From Strigops habroptila (lineage: Eukaryota; Chordata; Aves; Psittaciformes; Psittacidae), in the NCBI RefSeq assembly GCF_004027225.2, contig NC_044278.2, forward strand, positions 63,252,243-63,316,242: DNA of 64,000 nucleotides. Direction: 5' to 3'. The position numbers and the translations under genes were made by a program. Positions 1-14,300 of this stretch are shown one piece after another (position 1 is the first letter of the stretch; each line of letters starts with the position of its first letter). The notes beneath the pieces were generated by a model that was given only the letters and a program-made list of their open reading frames with translations, had not been told where the DNA came from and did no database searches.

Positions 1-3000
1 CAAGAAATCCACTCAAAAATGCCAATTAAAGGACTACTAACCAACCCTCTCTTGCATTTAAGCACCTGAACCCTTCCAAACATACCTAGAGGTGCAGGAT
101 TGCACATCCGATTAGGAACTTGCTAAGCTAACCTCGCATACTAGCTGGATTTTTAAGGTACTCTGTGAAGATTATAATCCTCTTCTTTCTGGGAGTAACT
201 TTATTACCCCAGGGAAGCAGCTGAGTCAAGATTGTGCCAATATTTGCATCATAGCGTTTGCTCTCTTTTTTTTAAGTCTTGATGAAAAATAAGTCATTTT
301 GTCCCATAATTAAGAACCAAATAACTTCTCATGGCAGCAGATTTTGTTTATGATTTTCACACAAATATTTTTGACAACGTTGACATTTTTACAAGCATGA
401 CTAACTACACATTTAGCCAGTTTCTTTTTTTTTTTTTTTTTTTTTTTGGCACTTAAATGTGCTAAAGATAATGTAAGCTGAAGAATTCCTAAGTCTGGCA
501 AGCAGTTTACTACATGCCAGGGACTGTTTTCATTTAGTTTAATAGAAAAGTAGATGGCCAAAATACTGAATTTGAAATGGCTCCTGCTAAGCTTGCATTG
601 CAGTGACTGTAACAAAGGATATTCTTGTCACAGAAGACTTTCTTGGGAGCTGGTTTCATTCAAGACTTTGCCCCACACTTTGCAGTGTTGCGCATGGGGT
701 GAATTTTACAGCTTTGGTCTCCTTCTCTGTGAAATGGAGTTCATTACACATATCAAAGTGTGGCTTAAATCATTAGTATTCACGTAGTGCTGAGGGGGAC
801 TTTATAGCCTGGAAAGTTACAGGAGGATGCCTACACACAGCATGGGTATGTATGATGCTCACAAGTCTGCCTGTACATAGCTTTACCCATGGCAGCCAAC
901 TAAGGACACAGATACTTTTACTTGCCTGGGCATTTATTCATGTACCTCGTTGTGACATCCGTCCTGCTCCTTGTGAATGCCATTACTTCTCACGAAGCCA
1001 TCTCAGCCAGCTGAGGAAATACCCTGTGCTTTTCAAATCATGCAGCAGCACTCTTACTAAAGGAATTGTTTCTCAAGACTTTCCTGTCTGTGCCTAGCAG
1101 GTTTCTATGGTGGTGATATTGTGCTTGTAATATGTGTGCTCCAGAGGTGATATCTGCTAGCATGTCACACTCAGCAGCCTCTAAGAAATTCGTTTATTGT
1201 CTGGTTTAAGTACTGAGGAGATGAGTGATATCTTGGAAACTGTTGTGTGCAAACTGCAGACAAATGCTGCCATTTATGATAGCATCGTCTGACAGTTTTA
1301 ATGAGTGTGATAGTTGTATACTACTGACCCCACAAACCCCCTGTCACTATACCCTGGTGACACCTTTAGCTCTCTCTGCTCCCTCCAATATCTTCTGCTT
1401 TTTAGTATGCCAGTACTACACTCCTGCCGAGCAGCTGCCTGTTTGGCATGACTCATGCCAGACATTTGGCTATTTTGGACAAATGGGGATATGCTATTTA
1501 TCCCAAATAGCTGCCTGCCTTGGATAGCACATTGTCCTGAATAATGGAAGTACTATCAGCCTAAAAATCCTTTAGAATTCTTCTGCCTGCACCCACATAT
1601 CACAGCAAAGAAACCAGGAAATAACATGCAAATAGCTATTAATACAGCAGATGACGAGAGACGCACTTTTGAAAGGATAACTTGGTTTGACTTGATTGTA
1701 ACCCCACCAAAGCAAAGGAGAAGACCTTCTGTGGGAGCAGGGTCTGGCTGGCAGCTCCTCTAGAGCCCTTTTTCCCAAACGTGTAGAAGCCTTCAGAAAA
1801 GGTGCAGATATCCTGGTGGCACCCCTAGAACCCCATCGCTGGTCCCTGATTCCCTGCTGGCAGGTTTGCCCTGAAAATTATCTGAGTTTTTTTTAAGCTG
1901 TTGATTCACAGACCTGAAAGAGCAACTTTGGGCTTGAAAATCCACAGGAGATATTCTGCCACAGGGAAATGAAAAAAACCGTCAACAGTTTGGGCAGAAA
2001 CTAGGACTTCCTTTGCCCTGTTTACCTGAGGATGTCATGTACAGGATGTGAAATCCAAGGGGTGTCCTGAGAGTTTACAGTATCTTATCATAGATTAAGG
2101 GGATATGAAAATATTTTCTGTCTTGGCACAGACTTTCCTGGGAGAGTTTTGGATTTTTTTCTTTTGCCATTTTTTTTTTTTTTTTTGCTAGGTTTCACTA
2201 TCTTTTAATGGACCCATTGTAAATTATAGTAGATTGTTGCCTGATGATGAATGATATAGTTTGCTAATGATGGATTTGGTTACAGTATGTGTGTTGTAGA
2301 GTGAGAGATGATTTTATCTTGTTCTGATGGAGGACTCGGTTTACCAAGAAGTCTTTATAGCTCTTTATCAACACACTAGTAGAGCCACTAGTTTAAAACA
2401 TGGGATTTTTCTACTGTCGCCTCTAATTATTGCTGATCTTTAAAGCAGCTTTTAAACCTGATTATTTCAGAACACTGTTGCCATATTGGGCTGTTTGTCT
2501 TTGTTTGTATCAAAAAATTTCCATCGGTTTCAATGTGTGGAGGGGAGAGGGTTGGGTATGAAAAGAATGTGGGATCAGACCTGAAAAGAGGTGTATAGAT
2601 GGACCAACAGCAGGGCCAGTGCCGTTGGTGAACATAAGGGTGAGCTGGTGATAGCTAGCAGTGGTAGCTAGCAAAGAGAATCTGTAGTGAATAGAAGACT
2701 CTCACATGGATTAACCTGCCAGGCTTGGGTTTGGAATCTGTTCTGCGTTCACTTCAATGACTCATGGGCATCCCTTCCCCCTTCCCATCTCGCTTGAACA
2801 GTTTTCATTTATTTTGCTTGTGTTTGGGCAAATATGTTTTACATTTCTAACATCCTTTATCATTTCCTGAGATTTAGTGTGTTGTTTTATGTGTTAACTA
2901 GAAGAGTAATCTTTTTTGTTGTTGTGTTTGTAATCTAATTGGGAACTATGCCAATTTCCTATCAAATTAGATCCATATAATTTGGATACATGTATATGTA

Positions 3001-6000
3001 GCTAATTTACTATTGTTCACGAGCATTATTCTGTCCACTGATTCTTCTTTCACAAACGTTTTTTTAAAGGCAATTTTAATAAAACTGGTTAATGTGTTAT
3101 GTTTTTCTTCCAGTCATGAGAAAAAAAAAAAATCTTTGCCTGCAAAATCCTTTAAACTTTTAGCCTTAAATTATGAAATGAATAAATGAAAACGTAGCAT
3201 TCAAAGGCACTATTTTGCAAAGGTGTGTGAGATCTGCTGCGATCATCTGCCTGTGACAATAACCAGGAGAGTTCTGTATCTCCCATCACTATCTTTTTCT
3301 GCAAAAAGGTTACCAGTATGCTATACTCAATATAGAATTTTCAGATTTTGAAACATTTTATTATCGTAGTAATGGCTATTGCTGTTCCTAACACATACCC
3401 TGTCAGAAGGTTTAAAAAATTTATGTTTGGTTCATGCAAAAAAAAAAAAAGGAGGGGGGGGAGAAAAAAAAAAACAAAGGTCAAAACTTTTAAAATGTCA
3501 CTTCTTCTACAGTTTTGCATAGAAAATACATTGAAGCAGTGGGAGGGCTCCTTGCCCATAGAAACAGGCTGTAAGAAAAGAATGTTATCCTGCTGCTGTA
3601 GTTTCCACTTTCACTGGCAGCTGCGGGCTGAGCAGAAAAGCACTGTGGGAGCCTATTGTTACCCCAGCTGGGTAATAGTTTTCTTATTTTACAGTCAGCA
3701 ACCGAGGGGGGTTGGGGTGTCTCAGCAAAGTGCCTGAAAATATAACTCCTGCAAACAGATCACTTTCTCCTTCGCTATGAGAAAGAGGGATCCATAAATC
3801 TTTTATTTCATTTGGTTCCTCTAGCAAGGTAATTAACTACTTCAAACAAAAGATGGACTTATTTTCCAAACAAATTTACACTACGTGGAAATGTTGCTCC
3901 GAAGGCTGTAAAATCCCAGATCTCTAATGCAGCACTCAATAATACTCATCCCTCTTTCTTTGTATGAAGTTTGATCACTGAAAAGCAGATTTTGCAAGAG
4001 TAAACCTGTGCAGATGACAATCCAAATTTTTACCAGAACAAGGAAGTGGTGGGGGTCGGGGGTTAACTTTGCAAAGCTGTTTTTTTTTCTTGAGAGGGAA
4101 AGTGTGAGCACCCTGCAAATGTGACATATGTGATTTCGTGTTGTACGGTTATAGCTCATAAGTGTAACTCTTACAAGATTGTAGGTTTTATGTAGTGCTG
4201 GTCTATTCGAGCAAGGGCAACTATCTCAGCCACCACATCAACCTAAGTATAAATGTGGGAGGGCAGTGACAAAACCATTTAGCTCAGCAGACTTTCCTGA
4301 TGCCTTTCATTTCCTAACAACTACAGTTTGCAAGACCAGCTGCAAAAGGAGATGAATCTTGCCTATGGTAGGAAAGTTGACTGGCTGAATGATTTATCAC
4401 CTCTACTTTTTGATAGCCTCAGGTCTCACCACAGTCCCCATATGAAGTCCTGCAGAGCACTCCATCAGCAAAATGGAAAGACATAAGACTACCCAGTCAG
4501 CTGGACGTGAGCAAAGATACAGGGCCCAGTTGATGGGCAGCTGACAGCTAGGCAGAGGACTATTTTGATCAGAGGACTTACCTGTTCCCTGGGGGAGTTT
4601 CCTGTTGCAAAGCCTTTGCAGTCCATGAGAGAGTAAGGAGGACCTGTTCCAAAATGGTGTGAGACATATAACCATGCTCACTAACTAGGAGCACTGAGGC
4701 AGGCCTGGGACAAATCAATCTCTCTAGAAGTAGTGCAGGGTATAGGCAAGAGAAGTATTTCTTTGCCACCCAACCTAACTTCTGCAAAGGTGTCTTTCTC
4801 CATGTGGGGCTCACTCTAAAGGACTAAATGGACCATTCCCAGGCTTCTTGCACTGATGTACTTTGCTTTAATCTTGTAGCTCATGGTGGTGGAGAAGCCA
4901 CAGCATCACTGCATGCATGCTGCTGGGCCTTCACTGCTGCTTGTAGTTGGTTAGCAGGATTACATCTTTCTTGCTGTGTTTCCCCACCCCTCCAGACCTC
5001 AGGGCAGACAGAGCTACAGTTTCTCTCCCTTACATCCCTCATATTGTCTCTCTTCCATCTGTGATGCTTAGTCAGATGCTTGGCTGACTGACCTCGTTGA
5101 CTGGGTCCGCGGGATCAAATGCAGAGGCATGTGTGATGTAGGTCTGATGCTCTGTTCCTTGTTTGTCTTCATTTCATGCATCTATACGGTTGGGGGAGAC
5201 ACTGCCTCCTCGTTCTGTGGAGAACCCTCCTGGGAAGCACATATACTGATTGTATAAGAAGCCAGGACAGCCTCAGCTATTTACATCATGGAAAGATGAG
5301 GGGACACTTGATGTCCCATCTCCAGGGCTACCTGCAGATAGCCTCTCACTGTCAAGGTCAGAGCTCAAAGCCTCAGGAAATCTGTGGCTGTGCTAAATTC
5401 ACATACATAGCCTCTGGTACCCACGACCATGTGGGGGGCAAACCTCTCACTCTCCAAAAGGAGGATCTTGTACCAGGCTGTCCTGGCTGTCAATACTGAA
5501 GGTGTGCCCAGCTGTGGATCACACAGCTGAGGTATAGATATAGCCTGTCAGTTGTGGGGAGAGGAACAGAGGGATGAGGCTTTGAAAGGAAAATAGCCCA
5601 AACTCCACACATTTTCTGTATTATCCTGTACAAACTCAATAGGAGGGATATTGAAGTGAAGAGTGCTTGGCATTTAGACTGATGACAGTAACATTAATAA
5701 CATGCACTTGTTACATCTGTCAGCATGGTGTCTTAGATCAAGCTGTGGCTTGTGCTTACTTTTACAGGCCCTAAATTCAAGACCAGTTATTAAACAAATA
5801 TGGTTTTAGAAAGGATGAATATTCAGAACAGTGGGGTTGGGGTAGAACTGAACAAGTCTTATTGCAGACCCAAGGGATGGACTTTCAAACCCTCACTCTG
5901 TATTTCAGGCTGAAGAAATTCTTGTCCTTTTCTCCATAAACTCTTCATTCAGTTCTAAGTCTGCCAGATAAACAACCAGTCTGTGATATACTATATACAA

Positions 6001-9000
6001 GAGGAAACCACTTAGGCTTTTAGATCACCCATGCCCTGACTGTGTGAACTACCAGAAGCAGGAGCTTGAGGCAGGTTGAGGAGGAGGCCTATGAGCTTTT
6101 CTCTTTTTAGAGAGCTGGAACAGCTTTCCTACACAAAATCCCTCTCATGTATGAAAGAGAAACTCATTGCGAGAAGCTCACACCTGAGGGCATCCTTTTG
6201 GTGGTATGGGGTGAAGTGATGGATCATGCTATACTGGAAAGAGATGTAGAGCATCTACCCCATGGGATGTTTGGGAGATCTGGTTTTCTAGCAACTATTC
6301 TAAGCTGACCTTTTAAGGTTCAGTGTATGCAATGTCTGTGAATCCTTCCCAGCAGCATTCATTTGACACTCTTCTGAATGTCTGAAAATTTGTTGGAAGA
6401 CTGCAAGCCTGGAGTGTGGCATGAGAGTAGTATGTCAGATCAGGACCTTCAGTGCAAATATACACAACCATTGCAGTAAAACAGCTTGTTACTCTGGTAT
6501 GGATAGTGGATTTTAAGTTAAGCTGGTTGCATATTTTTGTAGAACATTTCCACCTAGATGAATGTGCTGAGAAGCACAGGATTCCTGTATACTAAGTATG
6601 TATTCATAACAGTGCTTCAGATTCCAGTGCCTCTGTGACTTTTTCAGCCTGGGTGGTAAGCGAACTTACTAATTTCAAAGACCAAATGGTTGTATTTCTT
6701 GACTGAGCCAAAATTTCCAAGTGAAACAAGGGGGGAGGGAAAGACTGGGACAAGGAAGTTTCTTGTTTCATCACCTCAGGAAAAGGGTTAAATACATTGT
6801 ATAAATACGCACAGGTACATACACAGGTATACACATGCACAATATTCCATTTATGTTATTAATTTAAATTTTATCTCCATAGTTAGTTAAAACCTTCTTC
6901 TGCTCTTCATAGGAAATGAGGGGCTTATTAGAAATGCCGCCATCCTAACTGAACACCTGCTCTTACCCCATGAGTGCATGAACTGGGTGGCAAACCAGGC
7001 CAACAGACTCACATGCTCAGTCAGTGCTATTAAGCTCTATGGCAGAGTTTACAGATCTCTTTGCTCTTCTTGCTTTACATGCACAGAAGAAAAGACACAA
7101 GACTCCTGCAAGAAGGTGCTTATAGTCTGTGGATATGTCTGCCTGGACCTCTGCTCTGCTGATGCCACAAGCTGAGCAGAAGTGGTTTCGCTGTGGCTAA
7201 CAAAGCACAAAGGTGGAGCTGAAGAGCCCTTCTGAGGTCCTGAGTAAGATGCTTGGCACCACATCATCTTGGTCATGCCATTTTGATTCAGGGCATGGAG
7301 ACAGCTTGCTTGCATCTGACTGCAAAATGCCCTGTAGCTGTCCCCTGCATAAACAAAAGCGGAGTGAAGAAACAGATGGTGGAGCTGTCTGCCCCAAGGC
7401 CACACAGGAGGTCAGCAGGAGAAGCAGGAGTGGAGCAGACATGCCTGTGTCCAGCAACAATGATTCATCTCCTAAGCTCACTGCCTGGTACGGCTTTACT
7501 AAGCATAAACGTATTTAAAGTCTACGCAAAACTCCATCTGTTTCCTCCACTGCCACTTGTCTGTGAGCAGAGTCATTGGGGTTTTGTGTCTGGGAGAACA
7601 TGGCAAGATTGTGTAGAGTTTTCTTTTAGTCATTAAAGCTTACCATAAACTGCCAAATACACAAAAGTGCCAGCATCATCCAAAGAAGGACTAACTAACT
7701 CCCACTGAAGGTTTTTGAAATTGTTCTCTACTCACATTACCTTAATAGTAAATGATACTCTTGTGGGGAGTAGGCTTCCTCTTCTCTATCTTCAGCCATC
7801 TAGATGACCAGTCTAAGCCAAATATCTATGCCCCTGCTATGGGCAATGGAGAGAAACAGGGAGATTTATTTTAGATACCAGTCTGAGGATAGGGTGAATT
7901 GCCCTACAAGGTCCTCTGGTTATAGAAACATCCTAGGCAAGCAGTTTACTCTAGATAGCAAACTTTCAGTAAGCTTACATCTGATGTGAAAAATTATGCA
8001 TTGGAAACAATGATATAACTTTAACAGGGTAAACTTTTCACTTTCTGATCTTACCTGTTTATATGGCATCATGATCTTCAGTATACAAATATTATACAGA
8101 TAGATGAAAATCTGACTTCTGACTCAAAGAGCTTGCATAAGAATTTTTTGTAGACTAGATCTTTGTGGGATTCCAGCAATTCAAGTGGAATTTGCCATCA
8201 GCCCTGCTTATAAGAAATAATTTTTCTGGTTATGTTTTGATTATTTGTGAAGTTATTAATCCTTAAATCTTCGTCTTAACAGAAGGGTTTAATCAAATTT
8301 GGTAAAAACTTCCTTTAACCCATTTTTGCTTTTCAAGGTGACTTACAATATAGCTATGCAAGTAAGTGTTTGTACACCTTTTAAAAACCTAAGAAACACT
8401 GTTGACTTACAGAAGATTTTTTTGGTTTAATAAAGTTCTCTGTGTGTGCAAGGCAGTAAATTAATTTTAGAAAACAGTAATATCACACCTCAGATGCACA
8501 TTGTCTACTGAAGTATATTTTTATTTTGATAACATTGTAACACTGCTAAGATTTCACACAGATTTCATGTAAGGTGTTATAATGTAGCTACTTTGTATAC
8601 TAGAAAATCACCCCTTCTTCAGAAGCACTTTTTAATATAGCTTTTGGGTACAGTTTGCTGCCATCTTTTGTCCTTTAACTGTAATCCATTTGCCTTAAAT
8701 TACAGGAAACTTGTTCAAGCTAAAGCAAATAAGATGTAGGTCTTTAAATTAAAGTTGTCTCAGAGCTCTATTGTGGTAGTCTTTAGAGAAGAATTTTATA
8801 TATGACAAGTTTCAGGAGTTTTATGCCTTTGGGAGGACTGGGTGGACTCAATGATCTCCCAGCAGAGCATTAGTTCTACTTAGAAATTTTACTGAAAAGC
8901 CAACTCTCTGACATTGAAAGGGCCCCTTGAATAGAATTCACATGTTACGAACAACATGACTTGCTCCCTTTTCCACATTCTTCATGGGCACACATCATCT

Positions 9001-10450
9001 TTGAAGTACATCTTTAGAATACATGTGTAAAACAGGTCAGAGAAATTGCTCCCTAGATGTGTCTATTTTTCTCCACTGCCTACAAAGGGAGCCTTGGGTT
9101 AAGAACTGCAAATGTCCAGATTGGGTCAGATGAATAGGCCACACACACTACATAATATGCTCCAAAAATCTTCCAGAAAGCCTGGAAAGACATCAGCCCC
9201 TTGAGGAGAAGTTGGATGTGATTTTTGTGTATCAACCCATTAGACTGAAGAGCGACTGTTCAGAAACAGGCTTTGATAAAGGCCTGTAAACTGCAGTATT
9301 TTCCTCATTTGTTTTATTTTTTCCTGAATATGCCCTTTCTCTTTCTTAATCATTCGTATGTCCAAGAGCGAAAATAGAAATTATCTGTTTTTTCTCTTAA
9401 ATTTAAGTGTATTTTATCTGCCTTCAGAATTAGTTTAAATTTCACAGTAATCTTTTCCTCTTTTCTCATATACTGACATGGACTCCATAAAAGCTTCTAC
9501 TCCCTGCTGATCTTACAGGAATGTGTACATTTTTTTATGGGAGGATCTGAAGCACTACGACTGATGAAGAGGAAACAATAACTACTTTTTCTCAAATGGA
9601 AACTGATGGAAAAATATATAAAAGGTATTTAATATTAAAAAAAATTGAGGCTCAAGTATCAAAGGCAAAAAAGTCCAGGTGCGGGATTCAGTTGCTTAAA
9701 TGGAAATGTTTAGAGCTACTTTAGGCATACAGAATATCTCTTTAATTGCCTCCATAATTGCCTTCAATATATGTACAATATTGGTTGGTCTCAAACATTT
9801 GTCAAAATTTTGAAAAGATGTAGCACTAAGCTTAAATAGACTAGAATAATACTTTTATAAGAAATATGCCTTACCATTGGATGACTTGGAAGCAACAAGA
9901 CACCTTCACTGCAGTCACCAGTAAGATCCTAAAGCTTTTATGTGTTTACAGAGGGCTGAGCCCCAAGGTATGTTCCTCTTTTATGTGTTTCTCTTGGCTA
10001 ACTATCAACAGTATCCTGACCAGCAGGCTGGCTGTGCTCAATATCCTGGCACTGGCTCTTCCCACTTCTGTGTAAGGGCCTGAGGATTCATCCCACTTTC
10101 CTCTTAAAAGCCCATATACTCAAAATCATCACACCATCTAACATTTAAGCACTGTTTCTTCTTTTTTTCCATTCCTCCACTGTAAAAGACAAACATACAA
10201 TGAACAGACTGAAACCAACGCATTATTTTTGTACAGACACATAATGACTAACATGCACAGTAGATTTTATAGTCCTAATATTCGTTTGATGATTACTAAC
10301 CTGAGCTAGTAAAGCCCCTTAAGCAGTTCCAGTTGTCATCAAAGATCAGATGCAATTGTACAAACTAAAGGTGATGAAAGTGTCATATGAGATTTCTCTG
10401 TAAAAATTTCCATCTTTCATTCAAGTCATTTCCTGGCAAAACCCCTGTGA
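1..10450. other. AT-rich intergenic sequence, no gene recognised
   Basis: No ORF here resembles a known family and all are short. Homopolymer T runs occur at 425-447 and 2170-2186. A somewhat GC-richer patch near 7050-7640 carries overlapping ORFs of 94-127 codons on both strands with no recognisable domain. The block at about 8785-8890 contains GGTGGACTCAATGATCTC, which may be a very old CR1 tail. Nothing else can be supported. Confidence 0.7.
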
Positions 10451-11320
10451 ACAGCAGTGAGAATTTTGTGTGAGCAAGAATTGGTTGAAGATAACAAGGC
10501 TAGATCTACACCCTGGGCATCTCTACGATGTTATTTTTGTAAGCAGCAGCACTGGGATGGATCACACCCTTCATTCATAACAGCTAGGACATTGAGGCTC
10601 TTTTTGGCCTTGGTTTACATGAAATACTTCTTTTCTTGTCTCTTTTTTGCTGTTGGAGTATGGCTGAAAGGGAGAGTTTGTCCCTTTGTGGCATGGATAG
10701 GCTGCTCCGCCAAAGGAGTTCTTGTGTGAAGGAGGCCTTAGCTTCACAAGAACAACTAAGGTCTGGTACTGCAGTCAGTGATGCCATCTGCCTCTTGTTC
10801 AAGCCCCTCCTGATGGTGCAGCTGCTTTCCCAGACGGTGCAGCTGCTCCTACTCCTAGAAGCAGCTTTGCCAAGGCTGCTCCTCCAGAGACACATCTTCT
10901 CACACCTCCCTTGGTTTCAGCAACTTTGGGATGAGTCAGGGCAGAAGGCACATTTCTGCTGGCTGTGAACTGTCCTATGAAAGCATGAAGCCAGGGAGCA
11001 TTGCTTGGGCTCCTGCCTCCAGCCTCCTCCCAGAGGGGACTCCAGAGTTTTCTGGGGAGGCTGGAAGCGGCAGCGCAGCTGCTGACTGCTCTGCACACCA
11101 ACGCAGATCCACAGGGGTAAGTGACCTCTTGCTCGGCTGCTTCCCTGCTGTAGCTGAGGCTTGCGCAAACATTCTCCCATAGCAGACAGTGTTGCAAACC
11201 CTTTCCATCATATAGGCAAGTCCATAAGAGTTTCACAAGCCTTATAATTCTGCATGTGATACAACACCGACTGACATGAGTTACATTTTTGCAGATGTGG
11301 TTTTCCATACATGGAAAAAT
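10451..11320. other. GC-richer patch in the gene desert, function unknown
   Basis: This 0.9 kb stretch is richer in G+C than its surroundings. It has overlapping ORFs (the longest 169 codons on minus, 10799-11308) with no recognisable domain, and a GTGCAGCTGCT unit repeated at about 10817 and 10838. A strong 5' splice-donor-like GGG|GTAAGT lies at 11117-11122. It may be an old repeat or a non-coding exon; neither can be shown. Confidence 0.4.
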
Positions 11321-14300
11321 TAATTAACCTTTGTAAAAAATTGTTAAAATAGAATGTAAGATACTCAGCTTTTGCTGTGGTTTCATTTTATGCTTCTGTA
11401 AAAGTAAGAAACCAAAAGAATGTTTCCTTAGGCAGAAGCTTTAAAAAGATTTTATGTGTTAGTAAGAGCAAAGATTCAGTAAAACAGGACATGAGTGGAG
11501 GGAACAAGCAAAGCTGGCTAAGGAACTCCTTCTCCTTTGCAAAGTTAACAATGACTGAATAGTAAATTGTTTTTTAATAAGTTTTGTATTCTCCTGGGAT
11601 ATGGTTAAAGGGTTAATTTAACGCTTGACCCATTAAAACCGTTGAGTGCAGTGAGAACCTTGTAAGGCTGATCAGATGATTATTTCTGGAAGATAAGTGG
11701 TTGAAAACCGAGCCTCACTAGTTCAGGTAATCAAGGGAAATCGGCATAAAAGAGAAGATGCGGCTGAGTAACGACAGAACGGCTACCTGAGATTCTATTA
11801 CTTGTCGTCTTTCAAGCATAATAATGAGATTATAGTAACCCTAAACTGGCTGAAAACAGAAATCTGGCTGTCTGTCAAGTTCATTGTGTTGAGTTTTACA
11901 ACACTCCAGATCTGGTTCCTCTGAATCTACAATAATTATACCAGGAAGACAGGCTCAAAGAAAACCCTTTCAACCTTGGATCTTTGTCAGGTTTTGGCTT
12001 ATGACCAGAGTACCATTGTTTATATCATGGGAAAGAAGAAAAAAAAAAGGGGAGGAAATAACAAAAAACATTGTTAACGTTTATTATTATTTTTTCATCA
12101 TGCAATTCTTAAAGAAATATTGCCACAAGTCTTTCCTCACTCCAGCTGTCACACTGCCTTGTGAATTTCTGAATGAACTTGTTACTGAACCACAAGCCTC
12201 TTGGCTTCTCTGTTATTACTCTAGACAGAGCCTTTTGCTGTAAATATTTTCACACCTTTAATTGACACACACCTTCACATCACACACGTGGGGTAGTGCT
12301 CCTACTTGTTAAAAAAATGCGAAATTACACAAGATACAGAAACAAGGGGTCCATAACAGTAACCTCAAGTATACATGTGTTTTTAGCCTGGACTCATCTC
12401 AAACTCAGGTTGTTTTGGTGCAGAGAGAGTAGTCTAAAGCATTGGATGGTGAGATCCTCTTCTGAGACTGTTTTGGTACAGCAGCTGTAAGGTTGCAGTT
12501 CAGGAAGGCTTTTTGGCACATTTGAAGTCCAGCTGGCTTCAGCTCTGTCAGGCACATCACTCCTCCTGCTTACTGGGAGCCTCTACCTGCCCTTTCTTCT
12601 GTCTTGATTCACACTTACATACATGCTTTTCCAGGTTGATGTAGGCTTCGGCTGCTAGTATGAAGAGATGTTTGTATCCATGCCTCACTTCAGACTGTGA
12701 AGAAAAAAATCAAGTTAGATATTTGTATTTACTGTGCAAAGAGCTTTGACCAGCCTGTTCCTGGCGGTCACTGTTGTTGCTGTTCTGAGGGAAAAGATGC
12801 CCAGGTTAGCCTGGATGAGTTGAGGAGCTGGCATTAACCCGGCTGCTTTCTGCAAGTGCTTCAGTTGCAAGAACAAGGACATTGTTCACACAACTAGAGC
12901 TGCTGAAGCAGCAACCTCCTATGATGGCCAGGGATCAGCATCTCAACACAGCACTGCTTTCACTTAGTAGGCTGGAAGAGGGGATGTCTTACACAGCTTC
13001 AAGTCTCCATGCAAGAAATGCTGGTCTCCTGGCCCTTGATGCTGGCAGATGAGCTCTTTTGCGCCTGTGTGTTCTGTGGTCTTGTGCACTGATTTAATTC
13101 AGCCTCCAAAGCACCCTTTCCCCTGGCCTAAACTGCATCTCCCCGAGGGAGCCAGAGCACAGGAATGCCAGTTTGCAATTCCAAAAAGTCCTTGAGACAC
13201 AGATCAGGCCCTAAGCATAAGTATAGACTCAGGAATGCAATTAAAACGCTTTGTTCATTGGAGACCTGTTCTTGTAGCAAGTATATTTCGAGCAGACATG
13301 TAGACACTCAGCACTTGTTGAGTGCTGTGCCCGGCAGGCTCTCTCATGACTTTTCATAGACTATGCACTTGTGACACTATTTGTAAGCTGCCTTTATTCC
13401 CCTTTTCAACTTCCAAACATCCACGTAGAAAAAGAAACATTCGTCACCCTGCAAAGTCAAATTAGAACGTATTATACATTTCGAGCTTCCTTTAAAATGT
13501 ATTTTAGCAGCTATAAACAAGGCCAGTAATCAGCACTACCACCATGTGAAAATTCTTGAACACATCAGTGCTAGAATTGCTATTGACATATCACGTATCT
13601 GGGATAGGAACACTACTGTTTGTGGGATAGGAATAAGGGTTATCATTGAGCTGCCTTCCATGGTTGCCATGAAGTACCACTACTAAATATTTTTTAAGTA
13701 AGTCCTAGATATTTTTAAAGTCCTTAACAATGGACATAGGAGCCTTATTTTAGGTGTACCTATTTCTTAAACGCGAATTTTGTGTCTCAGTGCTTTTCTT
13801 GAGCCTTTGGGCCTTTGTTACGTGAGCAATACATAATACTTCTATAGCCTTATCCTTAAAATTGAACAGGTTTTCTGACAGCAGCGTATTTGATGAAGCA
13901 GACAATGCATGTATTTATTCCAGAAATGTCTTTCATGTTTGTCGAGAAATCTGATTCTGTTCCTCATAACTAATAGCCAACGCTCACAGAACTACCAAGT
14001 TTATGTCAAAGCAAACCTAAATTATTAACAACCTTTGTGGTTTCAGGCAGGGCCTGGTTCTCATAAGTCAAAGTCTATTTAGTGATGGCTCTGCAGTTCA
14101 TAAATCACTGACCGTGAGAAACGGAAATACATTATACTATAGTACTTGTACTTATACAAGGTCTGTGCTACCAAACCTTCAGACCCCTCCAAAAAGACAT
14201 TTCAGGCTCCTTCTTTATATGGTTCAGTGGAAAACTAGTCCAGGAATATGGAATACTGAAGTGGAACAGATTGGGGATTTTGGCAGCAATCAGATTTTTT

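Noticed and set aside
8785..8890. Possible CR1 tail (GGTGGACTCAATGATCTC)
   Set aside because: Only a short stretch matches; neither the terminal TTCTATGATT motif nor upstream ORF2 sequence is visible, so a chance match or a very old remnant cannot be separated.
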